Below, one piece after another: positions 25,290-36,669 of a DNA stretch of 64,000 nt. The position numbers were made by a program, and so were the translations under genes. The DNA is taken from assembly GCA_905220665.1 (NCBI GenBank), contig CAJNAR010000152.1, forward strand, positions 744,001-808,000, read 5' to 3'. The notes below the pieces were generated by a model. That model was not told where the DNA came from. It worked only from the letters and a program-made list of their open reading frames with translations, and did no database searches. Source of the stretch: Albugo candida. Its lineage: Eukaryota > Oomycota > Peronosporomycetes > Albuginales > Albuginaceae. Numbering within the stretch: the stretch's first letter is position 1; each line of letters begins with the position of its first letter.

Positions 25290-28200
25290 ATGGCGGATAA
25301 CGGCCTCGATTTGTTCAAAGCGTTTGAGGCGACAGAAACGCTAAGCAATGAAGAGCAATTACAGCACATAAGTTCCTTGCATGAAGAAGGTTCTATATCC
25401 ACAAAACGCAAGCAATCACCCGATACAGCGCTTACTGAGCCCGACAAAGTCACAACGAAAAAAACACGTCTGTCAGAATCGGTGGAGCACAAACTCGAAA
25501 CATCGCTCAGTGAACCTTCAAACGACAATACTTCGGAACTTCCTCTCTCCACTGCTGTTCGTATTGTTAAGGGAAAATTTATTGACGAAAGACCTGAAGC
25601 AGAGACGGAGAGAAATGCGCCTACCCAATCGACTGATCCATCGCATTGTGTGGCTACAGGCACACAGCATAAAAACCTTATCTCCTACTCGGTGTATCCT
25701 CCCGATTTCGTTCCTGAAAAGGCAGAGTTAACCAGCAAGGAGACAAAGCCACCAGCCAAAGAATATCCCTTCCAGTTGGATCCGTTTCAACAAGCCGCAG
25801 TAGACTTTATTGAAATTAATGAATCAGTTCTCGTTTCTGCCCATACTTCGGCTGGGAAGACTGCAGTTGCTGAGTATGCTATTGCCAAATCATTGCGTGA
25901 TAAACAGCGCGTCATCTACACTTCACCGATTAAAGCTCTCAGTAATCAAAAGTATCGTGATTTGGAACAAGAATTCAGTGATGTTGGACTAATGACTGGT
26001 GATGTCACCATCAACCCATCGGCCACTTGCCTCATTATGACGACAGAGATCTTACGAAGTATGCTCTATCGTGGTTCTGAGATAATGCGAGAAGTAGCTT
26101 GGGTAATTTATGATGAGATTCATTATATGCGTGATAAGGAACGAGGCGTTGTGTGGGAAGAAAGTATTATTCTTTTACCACACAAAGTCCGCTTTGTATT
26201 TCTTTCTGCTACAATTCCAAATTCCAAAGAATTTGCAGCTTGGATATGCTACATCCATCATCAGCCGTGTCATGTTGTGTACACTGATTATCGACCGACC
26301 CCATTGCAACATTACGTGTTTCCTGCCGGAGGGAACGGACTTCATTTGGTTGTGGACGAGAAGGGAAAATTCCGTGAAGATAACTTTCAAAAAGCGATTG
26401 CAACACTGACCAATTGTGTGAATCAGGACACGGAATCCATTGATATGACAACATCTGGCGGTCCACGACGTAAACGAGGCAAGACTGGAGGTATGAGTGC
26501 AAAGAAGAAAGTTGGCTCGGATGTGTATCGTATCGTGAAACTGATCATGGAACGACAGTATGATCCTGTGATTGTATTCTCATTCAGTAAGCGTGAGTGT
26601 GAAGCGTACGCGTTGCTTATGGCCAAACTCGATTTCAATTCCGACGAAGAGAAGGAAATGGTCGAACAAGTCTTTCGAAACGCGATTGACTCGTTATCCG
26701 ATGATGACAAAACACTGCCTCAGGTCGATGCGATTCTCCCCCTTTTACGGCGTGGTATTGGCATTCATCATGGTGGCTTGCTTCCCATCTTAAAAGAAGT
26801 CATCGAAATCATGTTTGGCGAAGGTTTGTTAAAGTGTTTATTCGCAACAGAGACATTTTCTATGGGTCTCAATATGCCCGCGAAAACAGTTGTATTCACA
26901 AATTGTCGCAAGTACGATGGCAAAGACTTTCGTTGGATCACATCTGGCGAATACATCCAAATGTCGGGGCGTGCAGGTCGAAGATCAGTGGATAGTCGTG
27001 GTATTGTAATACAAATGCTCAGTGAGCAAATGGAACCGCATGTCGCCAAAGGGATTTTGTACGGTCAAGCCGACCCGCTGTACAGCGCATTTCATCTCGG
27101 CTACAACATGCTGCTGAATCTATTGCGTGTGGAAGATGCAAATCCCGAGTATATGATCAAGCAATCATTTCATCAATTTCAAAGCGAGCAAGCCGCTCCA
27201 GCATTACAAGAAGCCGTGGAACGTATACGATCCGAGAAAGATCAGATTCGAATCAAAGATGAAGCTGACGTAGCAGAATATTATTTCCTCTCGAAATCCG
27301 TCATCAAATTGAAGGAGCGATTTCTTGCTATTCGGAATGAACCAGATCATCTCGTACGCTTCTTGAACGGTGGACGATTGATCAAACTCTATAGCAAGCC
27401 TGGAAGCAGCAATTCGGGTCCAGATGCCGAGGATGAACAATGGGATTGGGGCGTTATTGTCAATTTCACAACCAAGGTCGCGAAAGATGCGACATTGGCT
27501 CGACCAGATGTCACCGTACACGTTCTTTTGCATTGTCAGAATCCAGAGTCGTCAAAAACGCATGATGGGGGGCTGCCCCGACCGGCGCCATTGGGCACTC
27601 TTGGGGCTACATCTTCCAAATACGAAATGAAAATTTGTCCGGTTCCTTTGGGTCTTGTTGACAGTATTTCATCGTTGCGAGTTTTCATTCCCAAAGATCT
27701 GCGAACTGTTGAAAGTCGCCTTTCAATCGGCAAATCCGTAAAAGAAGTGCTTCGGCGATTCCCCGAAGGACCTCCATTGCTGGACCCGATCGAAGATTTA
27801 GCCATCGAAAATGAAGAATTTACTCAGATCATCAAACAGCTCAGCGAGACGGAAGAGAAAATCAAATGCACAGGTTTTCATCACGCTAAAGACAAATTGA
27901 CTCGGTTTGCGTTGTACAATCACAAGATGGAATGTGAAGCGAAAATCCGAGAGCTCGAACGACAAATTCGAGATTCCAAGTCGCCAGTGTTGCGGGATGA
28001 TTTACGTCGAAGACGTCGAGTGCTGCGTAGGTTGGAATTTGTGGCGAAGGACGGCGTTATTCAGCGCAAGGGAAGAACAGCTTGTGAGGTTTCGACCGCT
28101 GATGAGCTGTTAGTGACAGAAATGATGTTCAATGGAGTTTTCAATGAGCTCTCAGTGAAGGAGATTGTCGCGTTACTTAGCTGTTTGATCAATACGGAAA

Positions 28201-28583
28201 AGGTCAAAGAAGGCCAAAAGCCACCAACAACCACGCTCGAAGCACCAGTTCGCCAGCTTCGTGAGACTGCTCGACGAATCGCGACCATCATGCAAGATGC
28301 CAAGATCAGCATCAACGTGGAAGAATACGTGGAATCCTTCAGCACGACTCTAGTGGACGTCATGATCGCTTGGTGTGAAGGAGCCAAATTCTCGCAAATA
28401 TGTAAGATGACAGACATGTTTGAAGGCTCTGTGATCCGGTCCATTCGTCGTCTGGAAGAGCTGCTGCGGCAATTGACTGTTGCAGCACACACAATTGGAG
28501 ATGTCGAATTCGAAAAGAAATTCGAAGAAGGATGCCGGAAAATCAAACGTGATATTGTGTTCGCTGCATCTCTCTACCTGTAG
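25290..28583 (+). CDS. MTR4: MTR4-type DExH RNA helicase of the nuclear exosome
   Basis: A single-exon, 1,097-aa protein. An acidic and basic N-terminal tail of about 150 residues precedes the helicase core. Motif I is 'SAHTSAGKTAVAEYAIA' (about 183-199), motif II is 'DEIH' (275-278), motif III is 'SATIPN', and motif VI is 'QMSGRAGRR'. A KOW/arch insertion and the Ski2-like helical C-terminus follow. The last residues, 'KRDIVFAASLYL', are the MTR4/SKI2 family ending. MTR4 unwinds RNA and feeds it to the nuclear exosome, within TRAMP-like complexes. Length matches yeast Mtr4 (1,073) and human MTREX (1,042). Its stop lies 38 bp from the stop of the convergent NFRKB-like gene. Confidence 0.93.
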   Translation: MADNGLDLFKAFEATETLSNEEQLQHISSLHEEGSISTKRKQSPDTALTEPDKVTTKKTRLSESVEHKLETSLSEPSNDNTSELPLSTAVRIVKGKFIDERPEAETERNAPTQSTDPSHCVATGTQHKNLISYSVYPPDFVPEKAELTSKETKPPAKEYPFQLDPFQQAAVDFIEINESVLVSAHTSAGKTAVAEYAIAKSLRDKQRVIYTSPIKALSNQKYRDLEQEFSDVGLMTGDVTINPSATCLIMTTEILRSMLYRGSEIMREVAWVIYDEIHYMRDKERGVVWEESIILLPHKVRFVFLSATIPNSKEFAAWICYIHHQPCHVVYTDYRPTPLQHYVFPAGGNGLHLVVDEKGKFREDNFQKAIATLTNCVNQDTESIDMTTSGGPRRKRGKTGGMSAKKKVGSDVYRIVKLIMERQYDPVIVFSFSKRECEAYALLMAKLDFNSDEEKEMVEQVFRNAIDSLSDDDKTLPQVDAILPLLRRGIGIHHGGLLPILKEVIEIMFGEGLLKCLFATETFSMGLNMPAKTVVFTNCRKYDGKDFRWITSGEYIQMSGRAGRRSVDSRGIVIQMLSEQMEPHVAKGILYGQADPLYSAFHLGYNMLLNLLRVEDANPEYMIKQSFHQFQSEQAAPALQEAVERIRSEKDQIRIKDEADVAEYYFLSKSVIKLKERFLAIRNEPDHLVRFLNGGRLIKLYSKPGSSNSGPDAEDEQWDWGVIVNFTTKVAKDATLARPDVTVHVLLHCQNPESSKTHDGGLPRPAPLGTLGATSSKYEMKICPVPLGLVDSISSLRVFIPKDLRTVESRLSIGKSVKEVLRRFPEGPPLLDPIEDLAIENEEFTQIIKQLSETEEKIKCTGFHHAKDKLTRFALYNHKMECEAKIRELERQIRDSKSPVLRDDLRRRRRVLRRLEFVAKDGVIQRKGRTACEVSTADELLVTEMMFNGVFNELSVKEIVALLSCLINTEKVKEGQKPPTTTLEAPVRQLRETARRIATIMQDAKISINVEEYVESFSTTLVDVMIAWCEGAKFSQICKMTDMFEGSVIRSIRRLEELLRQLTVAAHTIGDVEFEKKFEEGCRKIKRDIVFAASLYL

Positions 28584-28621
28584 CAGAAGTAATCGAGGCC
28601 CAGACTCAATGACCTTGGGTA

Positions 28622-30859
28622 TCAAAAAAGCAGATTTTGCAGGCTTGTGACTGATACGTTCTCGGTCTTGAGGGGTTTCTCGTCGACGGAAGAGAGCTTG
28701 GACATTTCGATTCGCTCATCCGACTTGGAGTCAGGTGCTGGAGGTATGTAGATCCACACTCGGCGCTCTGCATCGTACATCAGGAGAGGTGGAGTTTCAA
28801 CCACAAGGAGGTCCAACGTCTCAACAACCGCCTGGAATCACCGCAATAGTGAGAAGAATTCTTTTGTAGAGATCAAACGTACGTAATTCAAATCCACATT
28901 TGAAATATTCAACCGCACAAATCTATCGACAAACGAGTAAGTCTCGCGAATGAAGAATGAGTCTGACGTACTGAGAATGACGGACGAAATTCATGATATC
29001 TGCTCTTGAGCCTGTGCCTTCAGGAAGCCGAGCAATTGCTTCATATACCTACATACGACAGTGTGAAACTTTCACTCGCACTTTTTCCGATTCATTTACT
29101 AGTCCCAAGAAGCTGACAACCAAAGGAGCACCAGGCACAAGCATTTTCCCATCAAAGAGTGCTCGTTTCGTCAAGCATGGACCTACTGTGTAGGTTGTGT
29201 CAGTGTGGCTGTGTTTGTATCTGATCAGAATGAGGTGAGATAAGGTATATCTTCATTCTATCCGATACAGACGAGAAAGATGCTCCGGGAGCTGAATGTC
29301 GTTCCAATTCTTGCCGATGAAAGTCTTTGAGATCCCAAATTACATGAGAATGACGAGGAATCTATGACAATGCCAGCTGAGGAAATAATACAAGATACTG
29401 AGACTGTACCAAATCAAGTCGGAATATTGAGCTCGGCGGTGCTTCCATATCCTTCAGAGCCTGCGGGTAGCGTTCTTGCAACTTTCTTACTGCTATCGGA
29501 CGATGTAACTTGGAGATCTCTCTTCGCATCCTTTGTATCGCTGATCTATTAATCGATAGAGTCAAATCTCAACTGCTTGCTTGACAGCCTCACCTCTTTG
29601 ATCCACACACCTCGAGATTTTCTGCCATAGGAATACGAAAATACTGCTCCAGGCTCATCAAACAGGAGTTTTCTTTCGAGTCTGACTGCTTGTGTGCCCA
29701 TTCATAAGTCTGCTTATCTTGATCGATTTGCACAAATTGCTGCGTCCAGATCATCGTTTCTGCCTGCTTTAGTTCTTGGACGTGACGAAGCGGATTTTGT
29801 AAGAAAGTAAGCGCTGACTTTATATATCGCCCAATATCCAAATACGAAAACAGATCTTGAAAACGCGATTTAGTGTCGCAGTTTGCATTGGGCGAGACAT
29901 TTACCTTCTTTCTTCGGAAGGGCACGAGCATACGACGTGGACAGTTTCTAAAAATTGAAATGAGATGATGTCCAGCGGTAGCACATTCATACTGAAAGAA
30001 GGTCTTCGTAGCTCATCTCGGTCGGTGATGCACTCAGAATGTCACGAATGGCAATGAATAATGAATTCTCTTCGGTGACCGGAGAAACGGGTGATTCTAT
30101 CAGAATGCGCCTTCTTTTCCATGGAAATTGCTCCACATCATGATCACTCGACTGCATTTCAACGAAACGAGCAGCAGCAGGGTCTTGAGCCTTAATACGC
30201 TTACATTGATGTAAGCAATAGTGTAAGAATCGCAATAGAGGTGAGTATACCTTAACTAACGCTTCAATAGGTTTTTTGAGTTTTTCAATCGATTTGATCT
30301 CATTCTCAGCCCGTTCACAGCTTCTCTGTAGCAAGTGCTATGGAAACGTAAATACCATTTCTCATTCATTTGTGCAACGTACGGCTTTCGACTGTGTTCC
30401 TTTCGCAATTGATGCATTTAATTGCGAAATAGGATTCCCAAAATCAAAATTCTCTCCGCGAAAAAGCGCACGTAAATTCTCGGCTGTCGCTGCGTCTTCA
30501 CTCAAAGTATTCCACCCGTTCAATTGCGGCAGAAATTGCTTCAAATGCGAACGTTCCGAGTCATTGAGCATGTCTATCCACGTGTTCTCAGGGAATAATC
30601 CTTCAATTGACGTTAGACGAGATAGGACGTTATCAAATGGTAGCTTTAAAGTGTGATAGTTTCCATTGTGGCGATACGAAATCTCAGTAAACGGATTTGT
30701 AGGCAAATTTTCAGTGAGAATTGGTTCGGACTTATGTGACTGCACGTTTTCTTCTAAAATGGGCAGGTGGCGGATCGGATAATACTTTTTCCAATGTATA
30801 GAGTTTGCGCTCGGTGTTGCGTCGCTGTCTTCCGAGTCGCTCGAGTCATGAGATCGCAT
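28622..30859 (-). CDS. NFRKB-like INO80 chromatin-remodelling subunit
   Basis: Ten exons (30383-30859, 29993-30325, 29905-29947, 29609-29855, 29410-29545, 29273-29361, 29100-29220, 28972-29048, 28883-28922, 28622-28831) join in phase, introns 45-63 nt, to 590 aa. The N-terminal DEUBAD-type region has 'NTWIDMLNDSERSHLKQFLP'. A winged-helix-like segment follows ('YEDLLSKLSTSYARALPKKE'). The C-terminal part has 'YEAIARLPEGTGSRADI', close to the 'ARLP-G-GTRAD' block of NFRKB. NFRKB binds and inhibits UCH37 in the INO80 complex through its DEUBAD domain. The protein is about half the human length (1,299 aa), lacking long disordered tails. Small exons of 40 and 43 nt were placed by phase and conservation. 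Confidence 0.72.
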
Positions 30860-32510
30860 TCGAGGGAATTATCCAATCACATTACGCAGCGTACTATCCC
30901 TATAATCACAAATATAATTTTTTTCTGACTTTCATACTATAATTTATACTTTGTCGGACTATCAGGTGATCTCTCATTAGCGCTAATGTATTATACGTCG
31001 TACTTGGCCATATGAGAGTATCTGCAATCTCTTGTACTATAGTCGAGCAATGCGTGACGTCATAGAGGATAGCTTATACGTATTGGGAGACGAAAGCCCC
31101 TGTTGCGAGCGCCTTCTCGATACGCATGTATAGAGAGCTCTTATTTGCTTGTAAATGGCCCAGCCGTGGGTGTATACCATCTGCTACACGAAACGACTGG
31201 AGTGTCAGGAAATTTGTAGCTGTTGGCACCATTCTTCCATCAGTGAGATACGTACCTGTAGACTGGAGTTGACAACGTACTCGAGGGTAATTGTCACATA
31301 GTGAGCGGTGTGGATTTTGCTGAAATGCTACCGTTTATTATGTGGCAAGAATGGCTGGAAGATGCTCGTGCCAATTGATGAGTATCGATCAGATAAGTAT
31401 CTTCAGAAATGTTCAACACTATGTCGATTGGATTGCAAGGGGCAACGGAAAAGTGAATGAAGAGTTGAAAAACAGCGACATGAAATGCCATAAAGGTGGC
31501 AAAGAAAAAGATGAAGATTCTCGTGTGACAAAACGTCCCACTTCGCGATTGGTAAGTCTTACAGATACGGGTTCCTGATTTATAAGGCGTAAGATACCCG
31601 ACTAGCTTTATCATGAGTTCGACCAGATGTATTTTCGAAAGGGTTTCGTATGAGGCTTGAGATTCCGAGAAGACCCACTTGATGCCTCTCCTTGGGAACG
31701 AACATTTTCTTTAGTTCCGCAACGTGAAACGTTGAGGAACCAATTTTTTTCGAACCGATTGCTGCTGTATCACTTGCGACAGCAAAATCGTGGAGCCGAT
31801 TCCGACCAGATCGAAATTTTGAAGAACACGACAAACACTGTTGCAAATGGGACTCGCAAGTACCAAGCTGATGTCGTTCTCAGAATCAGCTGATCGATAC
31901 CCCGCACTGCTGTCAAGATCGACCCGAATGGCGCCCACTGTGTAGAGTCCAGTTTAGACTTTGGCCACCCACGTAACCTATTGAAACACATCCCTTAGAA
32001 AACAGGATACGTAGTGATCACACATGCAACGTACAAACAACCCTCTCATTCGGCATATCGTCTGCTGCTACATCAATTCCGTTCGAGTGATCACGAGCAA
32101 TGTTTGGGAACTTTGTTCATCTTTCCAACTGAACATAAAAGTGCTGCATTATCCACGCTGGAACTGCGGTCACCATACGCTACTTATCTACTAGCCAATA
32201 GGATGCGTTATAGCCGCATGCCAAGAGCAAACCTCTAGTTGTTTCTAACGGAGCGAACACTCTGTCTTGTCAGTACGCGCATTTCAAAGATGAGCGATAT
32301 TTCTTATGGGTTCCGATCCTAATGATGGCAGAGTCTGAAAGACGACTAGATTCCTTTCCACACGGATGAGGTAAAGTCGCTCATGAGACCAAGCCCATAT
32401 AAAACTAGCCATGGACCGCTTGTATTTGGCCCGCGCCAAAGATATAGTGTAAGTTCGGCTAGTGACCCACTCATTTAGCTTAAGTTCTTTCACATAAAAA
32501 GAAAATCGCA
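30860..32510. other. Intergenic gap, no gene supported
   Basis: 1.65 kb with several 70-106-codon frames on both strands, none with family resemblance or a convincing splice chain. The minus-strand frame at 31580-31846 has fairly balanced composition but starts at no good ATG. A small diverged gene could hide here. Confidence 0.35.
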
Positions 32511-32995
32511 ATGTTAAGCATCGTACGTAAATCTGTCAAGGGGGCTCAACGTAACGGCCTGTGGGCGCGTCAAAACCGGTCAATGAGTGGAGGACATGGT
32601 GGTCCTCCACCGACAGGATTCGAAGCAAAAGTTCGAGCGTATCTCCCAGAAGATCATCAGGTTTACTCACGTTTGCATTCAATTTACTTTCAGGGTCGGT
32701 AGCATTATGTTGCTTGTATGTTGTTAGATTGTGCTCGCGACACTGGGAATCTATGCGACCATATTTGCTCTATTCAAATTGAAACCATCCAAGAAGAAGG
32801 AAGAGCCCATTCACGGTAAGCAGACTACCCTATCATTCTTTGGATTACGCCATCAACGTGCCACATATCATTGTAGCTGCTTCAGCCTCCACTTCAACTG
32901 AAATTGTATCATTGTTTGACGAAGCATTTGATAAATGGTCGGAGATCCCAGGAAATCTCGAGCGCTGGGAAAAGAGTCTCGACTCGATTGCATGA
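32511..32995 (+). CDS. 118-aa mitochondrial-type single-pass membrane protein
   Basis: Three exons (32511-32660, 32728-32815, 32877-32995; introns 67 and 61 nt) in phase. The first 25-30 residues are Arg/Lys/Ser-rich with no acids, like a presequence. A Gly/His/Pro-rich segment 'SGGHGGPPPTG' follows, then one membrane helix ('IVLATLGIYATIFALFKL') with a Lys-rich cytosolic or matrix edge. An amphipathic tail ends at 'WEKSLDSIA'. The look is that of a small accessory subunit of a respiratory complex or ATP synthase, but I cannot name the family. Splice sites are clean, so the gene itself is credible. Confidence 0.6.
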
Positions 32996-33019
32996 ACGCA
33001 AAATAAGGAGAAACTATAG

Positions 33020-33202
33020 CGTGTTGATAATCGAAAAGAAGATTTGATTTTATCGTTCCGCGCACATGAACCATGTGTCAACGAGTTGGACTGGAGCTTT
33101 GAAGGTGATTACACATGCCACATGCCACTTGCTACTGATTGCATTCGTGTTGGAGCCTTCGAGTGTGAAAATGAAACACTTAAAACAGGCAAATTTTTTT
33201 GA
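33020..33202 (+). pseudogene. Possible WD40-repeat fragment
   Basis: A 60-codon frame contains 'LILSFRAHEPCVNELDWSFEG', which fits a WD40 blade (H-x(3-4)-V-x2-L-x-W-S-x2-G). It starts after a possible acceptor 25 bp beyond the preceding gene's stop and ends at a TGA within a T-run. No further blades could be joined. Probably a remnant; weak evidence. Confidence 0.2.
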
Positions 33203-36200
33203 GTGTACTCTGCACAAGGTAAGGTTACGACTTGGACTTTATTCGTCATCGGAAATGAGCTCGAGACTATTCAGGAATTGTAATGCAGCGATTCACGCTC
33301 ACCATCGACAAGATCGGAACGTTAGAGAGACAACTCAGACATGAATACTGTCTATTCGCTCATCTTCTTTATACAGCCAGATTTTACGCAAGTCCTCATG
33401 ATCGGCATGCATGACCAAGATGTAGACTATTTGCGTTGTCTTTGGTGGGGTTCCGTGAGCGTATCGTATCTGAATTACAGCGCTTATAATCGCGTATTTC
33501 GAGTGTGAAGAATTGTTTTATAGCACACCGCGACAAAAATGTTGTGTTACATATTTGCTTCAGTAAAACTCATTCTCTGCAAATTCTGTTCGCTTTTACG
33601 GGTGCAGTAAAAGTAGCGTTTACTTCAGTTCGCGACTTATTGAGCCATAGCGATCCTTTGGAAGACCAAGGTGGAACGCTGTGAATTTGGGATCATTTGA
33701 TTCTATGTCGAATTCTGAATTACAACCAAAATGTCAATTTCCGACTTTTGGTTTATAAATCACACGTAAGTTTTCCCGGTTGATACCAGTAGCACTTCTT
33801 CCAAAAAGCATAGCATGCTAAGCATTCTGGACTTTTGTATGTAATAAGCATGATAATGTCGAGTCTACCAGAAGAGGTCGAATGGCTATCGGTATACGAC
33901 ATACTGTGTGAAGAGCCAATTTCACTCTCACGAGGACTTCTCTCGAACTTTCTAGCTCCCTCTGTTTCGGAGTAGCCTTCGCCTTATCATAGCTTTCTCT
34001 CTAAATTTCAATGCTTGCTCTGTGAATTGCTGACGCTGATAGTCACACATTTCGTCAGGTTCATCGCAGCTTCGGTCGCTGGCAAAGTTGATACAGTGCT
34101 TGAGATAGCTACCCGCCGACCTCTGCAGAGTCAGCACACACCAGCTTGACAGAGTGAAGATATGCCGCTGTTCGAATCCTCTTTGCACTAACAGTGGACC
34201 GTGCCCAGCGACTGACGGAGATGCATGCTATGTTGTCATTGATTTAGCCTTACGTTCAAGCAAGTATAAATTTGCTGACAGATTTGTTGAGCTTGTTCCA
34301 AGGCATGATTCACATCGAGACTTCTTTGATTAGTAAGCCATAGCATACATCGAAGAGGTAGCCAAGATATCCAGTAGAATTTTGGGATCGAATCTAGCCT
34401 GTGAGTAGAGATAGATGATGATGGTGATTCAAATTCAGTATTGTTGATTTTGTAATACTCATAGCGATGACTCTATATAATTCAAACACTATTCCACACA
34501 TACATGTAATAGCTCTCCTTCCGATATTTTATCCTTCATAGACATATGCGCGGTTACTGAAGTCATCGCGCCAAATTCATCCAGCACGTTTTACCCCTCT
34601 TACGGGGGGGGCCAAGCATCTCATTATTGTCATAAATTAGATTTGGTATGAATTAAACTCAGACACACATCACCATGTCGGCATAATCGCTGCTTTTTTG
34701 CCTAAAAATTAATATGCTCATTTATTTAAAACTTTACCCTGTGGACTTGATTGCTGATGTCTTGTACATTTCTCATTGTGAGTTTTGTAACAGAGATACT
34801 CGCGGTACCCAGAGTGCTCATCATCGGCCAGAAATTCGAAGCGTGCTGTAATTGTGAATTATAAATGACCTTCATCTGATGGCATAAAGCCCTTTGATGA
34901 TCCTTCCAAAGAAAAGACGAGGTTCACTACTCATTATTGGAAGATTCAAAGAATGAGACATGCCTTCTAGACTTGATGAAAAATCCTGGTACCTGAACTA
35001 GCACCGGCACGAACGATACACACAGGTATACCTTCCACCACGAACTCTGCTGAAGGGACTTCTAAGAAGATGCATAGGTTAGGTTTTTAATCGCGCTTGG
35101 TACTCAGGCAAAACGAACGACTCGTTAGGAAATCAAAGTCCCGAAATTATCATGACGAAGAAATCTCTTACAATAGTTTCCTTGGATGAGCTTAGTCCGT
35201 GGACGCAATAATCGATTAATGAATTCGACTATGCTATCCAAACCGCTTCATTGTCTCACGCAGATTTTGCAGTCTGCTGCTACTAATGGCGAATTTGCAG
35301 AGCTTTTAGATCATTTCAGACAAGATGAAATATCCTAACAGCTCTGCAAGTTTACCATTTTTCTATAATACTATTTCGAGATCTAATGATCAGTAACTCG
35401 ATGCTCCACGTAGGAGGTGTTTTGTCAATCATACTGCCGGTGTTGTTACTCCGAGCTCACGTCGTCGAAGTAGATGCGAGAAGGGCGATCTGGCATCAGC
35501 AGTAATCTGTACAGGTATATATGATTACGATCCTGATCACACAAAAATTCTGTCAGATGTTGGGACTTCATGGGGTGAAATCGAGTATTAGCACTTTTAA
35601 CAGCGCAGTGGAAGGACCTCTAGCTTTCATTTGCCCTGACGGTTTCTTTGTTTATTCAATGGATTCTCATATATCTTGAGTGGGTTATTTTCATTGAGCG
35701 CTGTCTTATGCAATCATGGGTAGCTTGTATAGACTTCCTGCAATACGGAGACGATGAATAGATGTTCTGACGAGTCGTAAGTCTTTGTGAATGTTGGGAA
35801 GCAGGGGAACATTTGACCTTCTAAAAAAGAAGTATCTCAACCGAATTGATGTATCCGAGTCTGTTTAAGTGTGATAGGATAGGCTGAGGGTGGTAGAGGA
35901 TGTAAAGAAATAGCTCTCACCTAGGAAGAGCAAGGCGAAGCCAGAGTGGTTACCTCGTGCATCGCTTGTATAAATCTGCATTGCTGATGTAATAGAGATA
36001 TTAGCTTGCAAGTACTGGGCGAAGATGACGGTGCTGATGAGAGTGAATGCTTTCGATGTCTCTCTCTGAACGTGCTATAGCAAGATAGGTAGCACAGGAA
36101 TTTGTAGCTTAAATTGTACGCGTTCTGGAAGAAGATATGGGTAGATCCAATGTCTACTCAATTCCTTTCGAAGCGACTATAACGTGAACGTTACGCATAT

Positions 36201-36642
36201 GCAAACTTTGCGAATCATCGAGCAGTGATCTTTTTCCGCAAAAACCCGCGCCAGGGATTAGCAGCTGCACTCGTTGCCCGAAAAGTTGTCGTTTCTTCCG
36301 TTTTGGCGACGCTGATATTTAATACAATACATGCTATGCTACAGCCAAAATATATTCAAAGCGAGAAAGAATCGTAATGAATGAAGTCTACTTCATCGAA
36401 AAATACAATCGACGTAAGTTCTTGCATTGAAAGATGGGAGAGATCTCGAAGTACCGCTTTCCAGGTAACCGAAAATAAAAGCAGAGATAGGCATCCGGGC
36501 ATCTTCCTGAGATGTGCCATGATGACTAAAGAAAAACGAGTAATGCGGAGGTGGATTTGAATTGACGTGTCTCTGAGAACTGCTTTAATCATTTGGACTT
36601 CAACTTGGTTTACAATGAAATTCAGTACGCGAACCGATTGGT

Positions 36643-36669
36643 GGTAGTGCTGTATGCTGCAGCACTACC
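36643..36669. repeat. Inverted repeat / hairpin
   Basis: A perfect 10-bp stem, ggtagtgctg and cagcactacc, with a 7-nt loop, lies in the gene-poor region. It may be chance or the end of a decayed element. Confidence 0.4.

Noticed and set aside
34160..34176. B-box-like gttcgaatcc
   Set aside because: The flanks do not pair as a T-arm, no D-arm or acceptor stem is found, and it lies in unremarkable sequence. Not called as a tRNA.
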